Assembly (NCBI GenBank): GCA_017962825.1
Contig: JAGCUO010000154.1
Coordinates: forward strand, 1-37,525
Direction of reading: 5' to 3'
Length of the DNA stretch: 37,525 nucleotides
DNA from: Lachnospiraceae bacterium
Lineage (GTDB): Bacteria > Bacillota > Clostridia > Lachnospirales > Lachnospiraceae
Shown here: in pieces, positions 15,567 through 23,248 of the stretch
Position numbering within the stretch: position 1 is the stretch's first letter
How the letters are laid out: each line of letters opens with the position of its first letter
The notes under the pieces: generated by a model
The model's input: only the letters and a program-made list of their open reading frames with translations
What the model was told of the DNA's origin: nothing
Database searches by the model: none
Made by a program: the position numbers and the translations under genes

Positions 15567-16085
15567 CTACTTGCGCAGCTTTCGTATTGCAAACACAATG
15601 CACGCTCCGATCAGAACACCACTTGTATTTAATATCAGATCATCAATATCGGTATGTCTTTCCGGGCATAGCAGCTGGGTTAATTCAATAAGTAATGAAT
15701 ATCCGCCTCCCGCCAGTACATCCTTTTTTATGCTGTCTATTTTCCGAAAGCATATGGGCCAAACAACACCCACGGGAATGAACATTGCAATATTTCCGAT
15801 GATATTCATCATCCATCCGTCATACCTGTCAACAAGAAAATAAAAAGGTATACAAGAGATCATACTGGTAATATCACCGGTAATACCTATTTTCAAATCA
15901 GGAATCTTTCCATTTACAAGATGGAATCCGCAATAGACAAATCTTGAAATTACAGCAATGCAGATATATACAAGGAGCATCTGCAATTCACGTTTTATAG
16001 AAATCTGCCGGTTTTTTAAGCCAACCGCACACCTTATGATCACCCAAGAGATTGAGATAATAATTAACAGCTGTACATAAGTCAT
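15567..16085 (-). CDS. VanZ-like family membrane protein
   Basis: The 172-residue protein has four to five TM segments. Its C-terminal half carries the VanZ block: NIIGNIAMFIPVGVVWP, then LIELTQLLCPERHTDIDDLI and a final TM. VanZ of the vancomycin cluster gives low-level teicoplanin resistance, but most homologues have unknown envelope roles. No other van genes are here, so resistance should not be inferred. The ribosome site is weak. Confidence 0.9.
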   Translation of the reverse strand: MTYVQLLIIISISWVIIRCAVGLKNRQISIKRELQMLLVYICIAVISRFVYCGFHLVNGKIPDLKIGITGDITSMISCIPFYFLVDRYDGWMMNIIGNIAMFIPVGVVWPICFRKIDSIKKDVLAGGGYSLLIELTQLLCPERHTDIDDLILNTSGVLIGACIVFAIRKLRK

Positions 16086-16133
16086 TTGTATCAGGATAAT
16101 TCTTCTTTCCGAGCTAAATCCGGTTTAAATAAT

Positions 16134-16607
16134 TCAATCTAACGACTGGCATTCTATGGTTTTCATCATTTCACAGAATCCGTTCCGCTCATAGAAACGC
16201 ATCCCGTCGACATTCCCGGGAAAGACCTGGGTGCGGATGAAATCTACTTTATGCTCTTTACCATAGTCCTTGGCGGCGCGTATAAGAACTGATCCGATTC
16301 CGTTATTTCGCATATCTTCCCTAACACACAGATCCTGAAGATATACAACGCTTTGAGGTTTCAGGCACGAAACCTTCTTCTGCTGAAGGATCATAACATG
16401 TACAAATCCGACAGCTTTTCCATCGATATCCGCTACAAGGATATCCTGATCATCACCGTCAAAGACAGATTGAAAAAACTCCTCAGTTCTTTCTCCTATC
16501 ACAAAATGCTCAGGCTGATATCTGACTCCGTCTTCCTCCAATGCCAAATACAGTTCCCGGAGCGCTTCTATATCACTTTTTGTCGCTTTTCTGATAATAC
16601 ATTTCAT
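16134..16607 (-). CDS. GNAT family N-acetyltransferase
   Basis: The protein is 157 residues from the ATG at 16607, with GGAAGGG nine bases upstream; a TTG six codons earlier is less likely. It starts CIIRKATKSDIEALRELYLA and has the acetyl-CoA loop DLCVREDMRNNGIGSVLIRA (about 101-120, R-x-x-G-I-G) and a C-terminal FYERNGFCEM strand. It would acetylate a small amine or protein terminus; the substrate is unknown. It is the most upstream gene of the minus-strand accessory strip. Confidence 0.92.
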   Translation of the reverse strand: MKCIIRKATKSDIEALRELYLALEEDGVRYQPEHFVIGERTEEFFQSVFDGDDQDILVADIDGKAVGFVHVMILQQKKVSCLKPQSVVYLQDLCVREDMRNNGIGSVLIRAAKDYGKEHKVDFIRTQVFPGNVDGMRFYERNGFCEMMKTIECQSLD

Positions 16608-16769
16608 TATCGGTGTCCCTTCCAATGTAATATCCTTAAGAATCCGGTTAGTGAGTACCGCCTTTGATTATAACAGAATGAGACCGTGTTCTTCATGGTA
16701 TTTTCATCTTTATGAGAGATATTTTTATAAACCGTCCCGCATCGAGTTACTTATCTTATGTGAACCTGA

Positions 16770-16798
16770 TTGTCACGCTTCATCATTCAGTGTAATAT
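16770..16798 (+). promoter_or_regulatory. Strong sigma-A promoter of the ABC efflux operon
   Basis: The -35 box TTGTCA (16770-16775), exactly 17 bp of spacer, and the -10 box TAATAT (16793-16798) lie about 75 bp before the ATPase gene. The inverted repeat at 16797-16828 covers the expected start site. Confidence 0.7.
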
Positions 16799-16828
16799 TA
16801 TGATCGTGTCCAATTGTGCGATCATAAT
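16797..16828. promoter_or_regulatory. Perfect inverted repeat, candidate operator
   Basis: Ten-bp perfect arms ATTATGATCG and CGATCATAAT are separated by 12 bp that include CAATTG. It overlaps the -10 box and start point of the efflux promoter, the typical place for a repressor dimer. No repressor gene is adjacent, so the regulator would be encoded elsewhere. Confidence 0.65.
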
Positions 16829-16875
16829 CATTGCAATTTGAGGACATAAACTAAAAATCAGTCGGAGAAAATAAT

Positions 16876-17640
16876 ATGCTTGAAGTTAGTCATGTAACCA
16901 AAAAATATGGTAAGACCATCGCCTGCAACGATGTCTCTTTCACCTTAGATTCCGGAAGCCTTACGGTTCTATTGGGACCCAACGGTGCAGGAAAAAGTAC
17001 CATCATCAAATCCATAATCGGATTTCTGAAGTATAAGGGGGCTATAACCGTTAACGGAATTCCCAATAAGACTTCAGAAGCAAGAAAGATCATGGGATAC
17101 ATTCCTGAGATTCCTTCGCTTTATCCAACCCTTACAGTAGCCGAGCATATGGAATTCATCGCCAGAGCTTATAAGATGACTGACTATAAAGATAGGGCAA
17201 ATGAGCTTCTGGATCGTTTTGAGCTTTCTGATAAGAAAAAGAAATTCGGAGATGAGCTTTCCAAAGGAATGCAACAGAAACTTAATCTCTGTCTCGGACT
17301 CCTGCCCGATCCCCAGATAATTCTTCTAGACGAGCCTTTACTGGGACTTGATCCTCATGCGATCAAAGAACTTAAGAAATATATAGAGGAAATGCGTCAG
17401 GCCGGAAAGACAATGCTTGTATCCACCCATATCATAGACAGTGTTGATATGCTTTGGGACAGGTCCGTAATAATGCAGGGCGGCCAGGTAAGAGCAAATG
17501 TTTCAAAGAGTGAGATAGATGGCAGGAACATTACCCTGGAAGATCTTTTCTTTGAGGTAACCGAAGGAATCGAGAAAGAAGATGTAAGTTTGTCAGAAGA
17601 TTCCGACTCTGCAGACCAAAAGGAGGGTTCCGCAGAATGA
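16876..17640 (+). CDS. ABC transporter ATP-binding protein (ABC-2 type export)
   Basis: The 254-residue ATPase has Walker A GPNGAGKST (about 34-42), signature LSKGMQQKLNL, Walker B IILLDEPLLGLDP and switch His in VSTHII. The C-terminal tail is acidic and Ser-rich. It pairs with the membrane subunit, whose ATG overlaps its TGA stop by 4 bp. The substrate is unknown; related pairs export peptides, lipids or drugs. GGAGA lies 9 bp before the ATG. Confidence 0.93.
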   Translation: MLEVSHVTKKYGKTIACNDVSFTLDSGSLTVLLGPNGAGKSTIIKSIIGFLKYKGAITVNGIPNKTSEARKIMGYIPEIPSLYPTLTVAEHMEFIARAYKMTDYKDRANELLDRFELSDKKKKFGDELSKGMQQKLNLCLGLLPDPQIILLDEPLLGLDPHAIKELKKYIEEMRQAGKTMLVSTHIIDSVDMLWDRSVIMQGGQVRANVSKSEIDGRNITLEDLFFEVTEGIEKEDVSLSEDSDSADQKEGSAE

Positions 17641-19295
17641 GAACCTTTCTATACTATTCCGTTCATACGATCATAAACACAATAAAAAAATTATTTAAAA
17701 CCTGGCTTGTGTTTTTTTTCGCAGTATTTATCATTGCAGCGATTGTCGGTATCGGAGTCGGTACTGCCATCAGTAAGATTTCCGATACCATAGAGGAAGA
17801 AACTGCGATAGAGGAACAGGTGGAGGAGGATGAGGATACACCTTCCCAATTTGAACTCTTCATGGTGGAACACAACCTGGATAAAGCCGGTATTACAGAT
17901 CTTATCGTTACGGCAGCATTTTTCCTTCTCATTACAATGAGCATGATGGGAGCGGATAAATCCGGACAGTTATTTAAGCCTGCGGATGTAACACTTTTAT
18001 TCCCGTCACCGATGAAGCCGCAATCCGTGCTGATGTTCAGACTGTTGCTGAATCTCGGACTTAATCTGTTCCTTGCCGTATATATGCTGTTCCAGCTTCC
18101 GAATCTGATACATAATGCAGGATTCAGTGTTTATGGATCATTTTCGATAATCATTGCCTATGGCCTAGTAATGGCATTCAGTACTCTTGTACAGGTTACT
18201 TTTTATACCGTGTTCAGCAAGGGTGAGGGCAATGGAAAGAAAAATATCGGAAGGTTCCTTTTGGGATTTTATGTGGTATTGGGAATATCCTTAATTATTT
18301 ATCAGAAGGCCACAAATGTAGACATAGCAACTGCTGCTGTAAATTTCTTCGGAAGCAGGAATACATTCTGGATACCTTTTTACGGCTGGCTCAGAGGAAT
18401 GGTTTATTTTGCCGTAACAGGCGAAACTACAAAGTCCCTTATCTATATGGCTCTTTTCATCATTGCCTGTATCGTACTTATATTTGTCATTTGGAAGACT
18501 GATGCGGATTTCTATGAAGATGCCATGTATTCTGCGGAAAAGATGACAAAGCTTGTCGAAGAGTCTAAGAATTCCGCAAAGGGTGGAATCATAACAAGAG
18601 AAAAAAAGAGAAGCGATAAGATCGAAAGAGACGGATTCCATTACGGATTCGGAGCAAGTGTATTTTTCTATAAGGCACTCATGAACAGATTCCGATTTTC
18701 GTTTTTGAAAATTTTCTCAAAAACCATGATAATCGGACTTGCAGCTGCTATTTTTTCCGCATATCTTGTCATGGACAATAATATCGGATTAGATAAATTT
18801 ATCATTCCCGGATCGGTGCTTTTGATGATCACATTCTATCGTACACTCGGAAATCCGCTTAGTGAGGATCTGTCCAGAGAGTTCTTTGTACTTGTTCCGG
18901 ACAGCGAGCTTAAGAAGATATTCTATTCGCTGCTCGGATGCTTTGCAGTAAATGCTATCGATCTTGTTCTCCCTCTGGCAATCTCTGCAATAATGCTGAA
19001 GACCTCTCCCATTACCGTACTCTGCTGGTTTATTTTCATAATGAGCGTATCGGTTTTCGGAACTTCGGTGGGAGCATTTATAAATATATCCATACCTTTG
19101 GATAGTGCTCAGACCGTAAAAGCTATGGTCCAGATAATATTTATATATTTCGGAATACTACCTGCCGCTGTGTTTGTGGTAGTCGGAATAATACTTAAAC
19201 AAATGCTGCTCTTTGTAACACTGGGTGCTGTAGTCAATTGTGCTTTAGGTTTTCTCTTTATACTTATGTCACCCAGATTTCTTACAAATCGCTGA
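17637..19295 (+). CDS. ABC exporter membrane subunit
   Basis: This 552-residue polytopic protein has an N-terminal anchor (about 20-47), an extracytoplasmic acidic loop rich in Glu (about 50-75) and then about ten more TM segments. A large charged cytoplasmic region around residues 285-330 sits between two membrane halves, each opening with a similar hydrophobic block. It resembles the putative ABC exporter / ABC-2 permeases of Firmicutes. It is translationally coupled to the ATPase and followed by a terminator, so the pair is a two-gene operon. Confidence 0.88.
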   Translation: MRTFLYYSVHTIINTIKKLFKTWLVFFFAVFIIAAIVGIGVGTAISKISDTIEEETAIEEQVEEDEDTPSQFELFMVEHNLDKAGITDLIVTAAFFLLITMSMMGADKSGQLFKPADVTLLFPSPMKPQSVLMFRLLLNLGLNLFLAVYMLFQLPNLIHNAGFSVYGSFSIIIAYGLVMAFSTLVQVTFYTVFSKGEGNGKKNIGRFLLGFYVVLGISLIIYQKATNVDIATAAVNFFGSRNTFWIPFYGWLRGMVYFAVTGETTKSLIYMALFIIACIVLIFVIWKTDADFYEDAMYSAEKMTKLVEESKNSAKGGIITREKKRSDKIERDGFHYGFGASVFFYKALMNRFRFSFLKIFSKTMIIGLAAAIFSAYLVMDNNIGLDKFIIPGSVLLMITFYRTLGNPLSEDLSREFFVLVPDSELKKIFYSLLGCFAVNAIDLVLPLAISAIMLKTSPITVLCWFIFIMSVSVFGTSVGAFINISIPLDSAQTVKAMVQIIFIYFGILPAAVFVVVGIILKQMLLFVTLGAVVNCALGFLFILMSPRFLTNR

Positions 19296-19314
19296 TAATC
19301 TCAACTAAATAATT

Positions 19315-19370
19315 AAACTCCCTTATTCTTCAACCTTTCGATTGATGCATAAAGGGAGTTTATTTTTTCG
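19315..19370 (+). terminator. Rho-independent terminator of the efflux operon
   Basis: AAACTCCCTT pairs with AAGGGAGTTT across a 27-nt loop and is followed by TATTTTTTCG on the plus strand. Confidence 0.8.
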
Positions 19371-19409
19371 AAATAAATGAAACATGGTATGAAGTATCAG
19401 TCCCATTGT

Positions 19410-21134
19410 TCACGTCTGGGCCATCTGCATCCTGTAGTAGATGCCTTTCTTTTCCATAAGTTCCGCGTGGGTTCCGCGCTCTGCGATCTCTCCACTGTCT
19501 ATCACAAGTATCAGATCCGCATTCATGATGGTGGACAGTCTGTGGGCGATGGCGATTATAGTACGCTTACCTGCTATCTCGCCGATGGCTTTCTGTATCT
19601 CCCTTTCCGTAGCCACATCCACGGAAGCAGTTGCCTCATCAAGAATAATGATGGGGCTGTTTCTTAATATGGCGCGTGCAATGGCAACGCGCTGCTTCTG
19701 GCCTCCCGAAAGGCGCAGTCCCCTCTCTCCCACCTGAGTTTCGTACCCCTCAGGCATATGGAGGATATCCTCATGTATGTGAGCGGCCTTGGCTGCGTTT
19801 TCTATTTCCTCCCTCGTTGCATCAGGTCTTGCATATCCGATATTGTCCGCGATGGATCCGTTAAAAAGGAAAGTATCCTGAAGTACGGGCGAGATATTGT
19901 GACGAAGGCTTTCAAGCGTAACCGTCTTAATGTCCTTGCCGTCGATAAGGATCTTTCCCTCCACGGGATCATAAAACCTTGATATGAGCTGTGTGGCCGT
20001 GGTCTTGCCCACTCCTGTGGGGCCAACCAGAGCGACCATCATTCCGGGTTCGCACGAAAAGGAAACATGTTTCAGAACAGGGATCTCATTTTCGTAATGG
20101 AACGTTACATCATCGAAGCACAGAGCCCCCTTAACATCCTCAAGTGGTGTCGCATCTTCCGCGTTCTGAATGGCCGATGGCGTATCAAGTATGAGTGTGA
20201 CACGCTCCGCTCCCGCAAGGGACTGCTGCAGGTTTTCAAGCAGATTGGCAAGTCCCGAAACAGGTGCATAGAAAAGGGAAAGATACAGAACAAAAGCAAC
20301 TATATCGGCAACGGTGATCTGACCCCTGTAAGCCAGATATCCGCCGAAAAATACAACAAGAACCGTTCCCAGAGATGAAAGAAGTTCAACGCTCGGGTGA
20401 AAGATCGCACTTGCCTTAAGAGCTCTGAGCATTGCGACAACCTGCTCCAGACTCTTTTTCCGGACACGCTCTCCCTCATAGCTTTCCTGACCGAATGCCT
20501 GAATCTCGTGGAGTCCGGAAAGTGAATCCTGGAGCTGAGCGTTGAGTTCGCCCATCACCTTCTGAGATGCCTTAAAATAGGGCCTTACCACTTTGGCAAA
20601 GATAACTCCGGATATAAGGATGAGGGGTATGGGACAGCAGGTTATAAGAGCAAGCTTCCAGTTGATGGTAAGAAGGATGATGAGCACACCCGCAAACGTC
20701 ACGATATTGGTGATGATATCAGGGATCATGTGGGCGTATAGAAGCTCGAAGTCCCTGGTGTCATTGATCACACGGCTCATAAGATCACCGGTCTGCTTAT
20801 CGTGGAAGAATGTAAGATCTAGACACTGGAGTTTGTCATAGAGGCGGCTCCTTAAGTCTCCCACAAGATACCACGCTGCTCTGTGTGCGAGGTAATTGCT
20901 CAGGAATCTGAACAGAACCCTGAGAAGATAAAGCCCGAGCAGGATAAAAGCAAGATTTCTGATCCGGATGAGTGCACTTTCGTCAACTCCCTTTTCCACC
21001 AGTCCCGTCATGGAGGACAACACCTTGGGTGCCGCCAGATTGATCAGCGTGAGCCCGAATGTGGAAAGTATTGCGATCACATACAGCCCCTTGTAACGGG
21101 CTGCTTCCTTAGTCAGTTTCCAGAGAGTCTTCAT
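19410..21134 (-). CDS. ABC exporter, fused permease/ATPase half-transporter (MsbA/LmrA type)
   Basis: The 574-residue type I ABC exporter subunit has six TM helices in residues 1-310, followed by the ATPase with Walker A GPTGVGKTT, signature [15 protein letters not shown], Walker B IIILDEATASVD and switch His in IAHRLS. It should homodimerise and export lipid-like or amphipathic compounds. Its ATG is two bases after the stop of the upstream 66-residue gene, and its ribosome site GGGAGG is formed by that gene's last codons, so translation is coupled. Confidence 0.94.
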   Translation of the reverse strand: MKTLWKLTKEAARYKGLYVIAILSTFGLTLINLAAPKVLSSMTGLVEKGVDESALIRIRNLAFILLGLYLLRVLFRFLSNYLAHRAAWYLVGDLRSRLYDKLQCLDLTFFHDKQTGDLMSRVINDTRDFELLYAHMIPDIITNIVTFAGVLIILLTINWKLALITCCPIPLILISGVIFAKVVRPYFKASQKVMGELNAQLQDSLSGLHEIQAFGQESYEGERVRKKSLEQVVAMLRALKASAIFHPSVELLSSLGTVLVVFFGGYLAYRGQITVADIVAFVLYLSLFYAPVSGLANLLENLQQSLAGAERVTLILDTPSAIQNAEDATPLEDVKGALCFDDVTFHYENEIPVLKHVSFSCEPGMMVALVGPTGVGKTTATQLISRFYDPVEGKILIDGKDIKTVTLESLRHNISPVLQDTFLFNGSIADNIGYARPDATREEIENAAKAAHIHEDILHMPEGYETQVGERGLRLSGGQKQRVAIARAILRNSPIIILDEATASVDVATEREIQKAIGEIAGKRTIIAIAHRLSTIMNADLILVIDSGEIAERGTHAELMEKKGIYYRMQMAQT

Positions 21135-21136
21135 CG

Positions 21137-21337
21137 TTACCTCCCATCCAAAAGTTTACAAATGTATGCAGGGGTAACAGATACCTCAGTATCAGGCATC
21201 GGATATACCCGGTTTATCTTTTTATCTTCTGTCAAAATATGGATTCTGTGACTGCCGTCATTCTCTATTTTGACAAACCAATAGTAGACTTTGTCATTAT
21301 AGATGATTTTACGCTTTCCTTTTGTATTTATCGCCAC
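21137..21337 (-). CDS. Small conserved hypothetical protein coupled to the ABC exporter
   Basis: This 66-residue protein has a GTG start and GGAG seven bases upstream. It is soluble, basic at the N-terminus (NTKGKRKIIYNDKVYYWFVK) and appears to form a small beta-sheet with a short C-terminal helix (TPAYICKLLDG). From memory, similar short proteins occur in other Clostridia without assigned function. Its 3' end holds the ribosome site of the exporter gene, so the two form an operon. It might be a small regulator or transporter partner. Confidence 0.7.
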   Translation of the reverse strand: MAINTKGKRKIIYNDKVYYWFVKIENDGSHRIHILTEDKKINRVYPMPDTEVSVTPAYICKLLDGR

Positions 21338-21352
21338 ATCTATACTCCTGCA

Positions 21353-21382
21353 GGGGTGGGTGTCACCCCGATTAAAAGAACC
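21353..21382. repeat. 30-bp direct repeat, copy A (tRNA-Pro 3'-end-like)
   Basis: It is identical over all 30 bp to 22362-22391, 1,009 bp away, with the toxin-antitoxin pair between. It contains GTCACCCCGATTAAA, matching the 3' end and flank of the nearby tRNA-Pro in inverted orientation. Confidence 0.85.
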
Positions 21383-21394
21383 AATGTTGGTTCT
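21373..21394 (-). terminator. Terminator-like perfect hairpin at repeat A
   Basis: AGAACCAATGTTGGTTCT (21377-21394) is an 8-bp perfect palindrome followed on the minus strand by TTTT. It mirrors the layout of the tRNA-Pro terminator but no tRNA precedes it. Confidence 0.55.
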
Positions 21395-21478
21395 CAGAAA
21401 CCCAGTAAAATCAACGCTTTGGAAGAGACTCTACAAAAAAGACACGATAAAGACACGATTTTTATGATGAATTCTTCT

Positions 21479-21510
21479 AAAAAAATGGAGGAAATTTCAC
21501 AATTTCCTCC
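21479..21510 (-). terminator. Rho-independent terminator of the toxin-antitoxin operon
   Basis: GGAGGAAATT pairs with AATTTCCTCC around a 4-nt loop. On the minus strand a T-run follows. It lies 10 bp after the toxin stop codon. Confidence 0.85.
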
Positions 21511-21519
21511 CCAAAAAAA

Positions 21520-21867
21520 TTATTCCGCCCAATAGTCTATTGATTCCTGAGTCCTTCCGGATACTCCGAATAGAATCATCATAAAATCCTCTTTTTCATT
21601 AAACATCTGAACTACTATGACTTTCTTAGGTTCGATTCTATATACTAAATAATGCTGATGTGTGAACAGATACCAATATTCCGTTTCTACATCATACATT
21701 TCAGATATATTAGTTCCCAGTTTTGGATTATCCGAAAGCAGATCAGCATCCGATATTATTCCCGTAAGAATGTTCTTAGAAGCCTCTTCATCAAAATGTT
21801 CAATCAACCATTTTTTCAAAGACTTCAATTTATTCCTAACAAGAGGTGAGTATTCAAGCTTTTTCAT
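21520..21867 (-). CDS. RelE/ParE superfamily toxin
   Basis: The 115-residue protein opens KKLEYSPLVRNKLKSLKKWL, the usual ParE/RelE strand-helix start, and ends with the core strands YLVYRIEPKKVIVVQMFNE. It is slightly long, with a C-terminal extension after the last strand. RelE members cut mRNA on the ribosome and ParE members poison gyrase; which applies here cannot be told. It starts three bases after the antitoxin stop, the usual antitoxin-first order. Confidence 0.88.
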   Translation of the reverse strand: MKKLEYSPLVRNKLKSLKKWLIEHFDEEASKNILTGIISDADLLSDNPKLGTNISEMYDVETEYWYLFTHQHYLVYRIEPKKVIVVQMFNEKEDFMMILFGVSGRTQESIDYWAE

Positions 21868-21870
21868 TAA

Positions 21871-22125
21871 TCAGATACCAAGCTCCTTCTTTAGGTCTTT
21901 GGATGAAATTGTACCTTCTTCAAGAATTGAGCGTTCGCCCTTCTCCATTTCAAGCTTGAACTTATACAAAGCCAGCTGTCTTTCTAATTCATCAAGTTCC
22001 TTGGAATTGATCATAGTTATCTGATCGTATCCATTTTTAGTCAGATAAACTCGGCTTCCATATTTAACATTTTTAACAACATTTGTGTAGTTTCTAAGTT
22101 CTGAAACAGGCATGATAGTAGGCAT
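21871..22125 (-). CDS. Phd/YefM family antitoxin
   Basis: The 84-residue protein has the N-terminal Phd/YefM DNA-binding fold (MPVSELRNYTNVVKNVKYGS) and strand YLTKNGYDQITMINSKEL. A charged helical C-terminus (LEMEKGERSILEEGTISSKD) should wrap the toxin. AAGGAGG precedes the ATG. It would neutralise the toxin and autoregulate the operon; a candidate operator, CAATA-2-TATTG at 22152-22163, lies just upstream. Confidence 0.9.
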   Translation of the reverse strand: MPTIMPVSELRNYTNVVKNVKYGSRVYLTKNGYDQITMINSKELDELERQLALYKFKLEMEKGERSILEEGTISSKDLKKELGI

Positions 22126-22258
22126 ATTAAACCTCCTTGTGTCTATAGAGCCAATAAGTATTGTTCAAAATAATCGTAATATATCGCGCAGGCTTTTGCA
22201 ACGTAATTTGTAGATGAATTTTACAGCACTTTTTTTCTGTAAACTCCACTCGAGAATA

Positions 22259-22391
22259 AGAGCCCCTTAGTCGCCACGTTCGACACAACCTGGGGGCGTG
22301 GGTGATGTCACCCCGATTATAAAAGCCCCTAAGTCGCCGAGTTCGACAAATCGTGTGGATCGGGGTGGGTGTCACCCCGATTAAAAGAACC
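22259..22391. repeat. Degenerate tandem repeats built on the tRNA-Pro 3' end
   Basis: Two units of about 62 bp (22259-22320 and 22321-22382) share AGCCCCT-AGTCGCC, GTTCGACA and TGTCACCCCGATTA. The second ends in the 30-bp repeat copy B (22362-22391), which also folds as ATCGGGGTG-5-CACCCCGAT. The CGGGGTG/CACCCCG pairing equals the acceptor stem of the adjacent tRNA. The stretch 22126-22438 has no convincing gene; a weak open frame here is repetitive and lacks a start signal. Confidence 0.75.
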
Positions 22392-22431
22392 TCTATTGCT
22401 CGGAGTAGCGTCTCCTTCGCAAAGAGGTTCT
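22382..22431 (-). terminator. Terminator of tRNA-Pro
   Basis: AGAACCTCT and AGAGGTTCT pair, with an inner GGAG/CTCC stem, and TTTT follows on the minus strand. It begins 8 bases after the tRNA end. Confidence 0.75.
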
Positions 22432-22438
22432 AATTTAA

Positions 22439-22513
22439 TCGGGGTGACAGGATTCGAACCTGCGACCCCCTGGTCCCAAACCAGGTACTCTAGCCAAGCT
22501 GAGCCACACCCCG
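22439..22513 (-). tRNA. tRNA-Pro (anticodon TGG)
   Basis: The minus strand folds as a cloverleaf: acceptor CGGGGTG/CACCCCG, D-arm region GGCTCAGCTTGG, anticodon stem CCTGG/CCAGG with loop TTTGGGA (TGG at positions 34-36), and T-arm GCAGG-TTCGAAT-CCTGT with discriminator A. CCA is not encoded. The mature 3' end recurs in the neighbouring repeats. Confidence 0.97.
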
Positions 22514-22592
22514 AAAAACAGTAAGATTATACTATCAAAAGCAGTTCAAAACAAGCCACAGACTGTTTTAGGTCAGGAATCTTTTATTAGTC

Positions 22593-22621
22593 TTCCGCGC
22601 TTTTATACCGAGTGTTATAAT
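22593..22621 (+). promoter_or_regulatory. Promoter of the lipoprotein gene at 22651
   Basis: A perfect TATAAT (22616-22621) with the extended TG at 22613-22614 is preceded, 17 bp upstream, by a weak -35 box TTCCGC. Confidence 0.6.
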
Positions 22622-22650
22622 ACTGAACAACAGATTTATCGGAGAATACT

Positions 22651-23208
22651 ATGAAAAAACTACTTTCCATCATCTCCGCCGTTGTTTTGGCAATGATCAT
22701 AACCGGATGCGGTTATAAAGCTGGAACGGTCAAAGACGGGGTGTATACCAACAAAACTTTCGGAATAACCATCCAATCCACTGAGGGTATGATCTTCATG
22801 GATGATCCCACAGAATGTGCGGACTACGCGGTCGCATACAGTTATTGCATACTTCAGGGTGAGAAGGATTCTTTTAAGGCTGAATATGCACTAGAAAGCA
22901 TTCCCGGAGGCCTGATCGTAGTTTCCGAAGACAATCCCGGAGATTTTACGGCAGATAAATTCGTCGAAAATATAGAGGCTCAGCAAAGCGAAAAACTCTT
23001 CTGGACCTACAAAACCATCATCAACGAAGATGTCACAATAAACGGAGCTTCCTTCAGACAACTGACCTTCGACAGTGACGGTAATCATCAGACTTTTCTG
23101 ATAAAGGTCACTTCGGACAGGATCCTTTTTATTTATATCTCAACATCCAAAAACGGTGTGGACTCGGGACTTGAAGAGGAACTTATCAATTCGATTTCTG
23201 CCATATAA
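22651..23208 (+). CDS. Hypothetical lipoprotein, 185 aa
   Basis: It has a classic lipoprotein signal: basic start MKKLL, hydrophobic core, lipobox ITGC with Cys20. The mature part is a single roughly 160-residue soluble domain with alternating strands (FGITIQSTEGMIFM, ASFRQLTFDSDGNHQTFLIK, ILFIYIST), reminiscent of PsbP/DcrB-like lipoprotein domains, though this is only fold-level similarity. It should be anchored on the outer face of the membrane. It is a single-gene unit with its own promoter and terminator. GGAGAA precedes the ATG. Confidence 0.8.
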   Translation: MKKLLSIISAVVLAMIITGCGYKAGTVKDGVYTNKTFGITIQSTEGMIFMDDPTECADYAVAYSYCILQGEKDSFKAEYALESIPGGLIVVSEDNPGDFTADKFVENIEAQQSEKLFWTYKTIINEDVTINGASFRQLTFDSDGNHQTFLIKVTSDRILFIYISTSKNGVDSGLEEELINSISAI

Positions 23209-23212
23209 CTCA

Positions 23213-23242
23213 AAGAGCCGGAGGAATTCTCCTCCGGCTCTT
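23213..23242. terminator. Bidirectional terminator between convergent lipoprotein genes
   Basis: A perfect 12-bp stem AAGAGCCGGAGG / CCTCCGGCTCTT has a 6-nt loop and lies between the 22651 plus-strand and 23249 minus-strand genes. Confidence 0.88.
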
Positions 23243-23248
23243 GTTAGT

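Noticed and set aside
15567-16085. Vancomycin/teicoplanin resistance locus
   Set aside because: Only a VanZ-like protein is present; such proteins are common and no van ligase, dehydrogenase or regulators are nearby.
11897-16607. Prophage or integrative element
   Set aside because: No integrase, capsid, terminase, transposase or attachment repeats were seen; mixed small genes and remnants fit ordinary accessory turnover.
22127-22375. 82-residue minus-strand open frame between the antitoxin and the tRNA
   Set aside because: The translation is simply the tandem DNA repeat read as protein, without a ribosome site or plausible composition.
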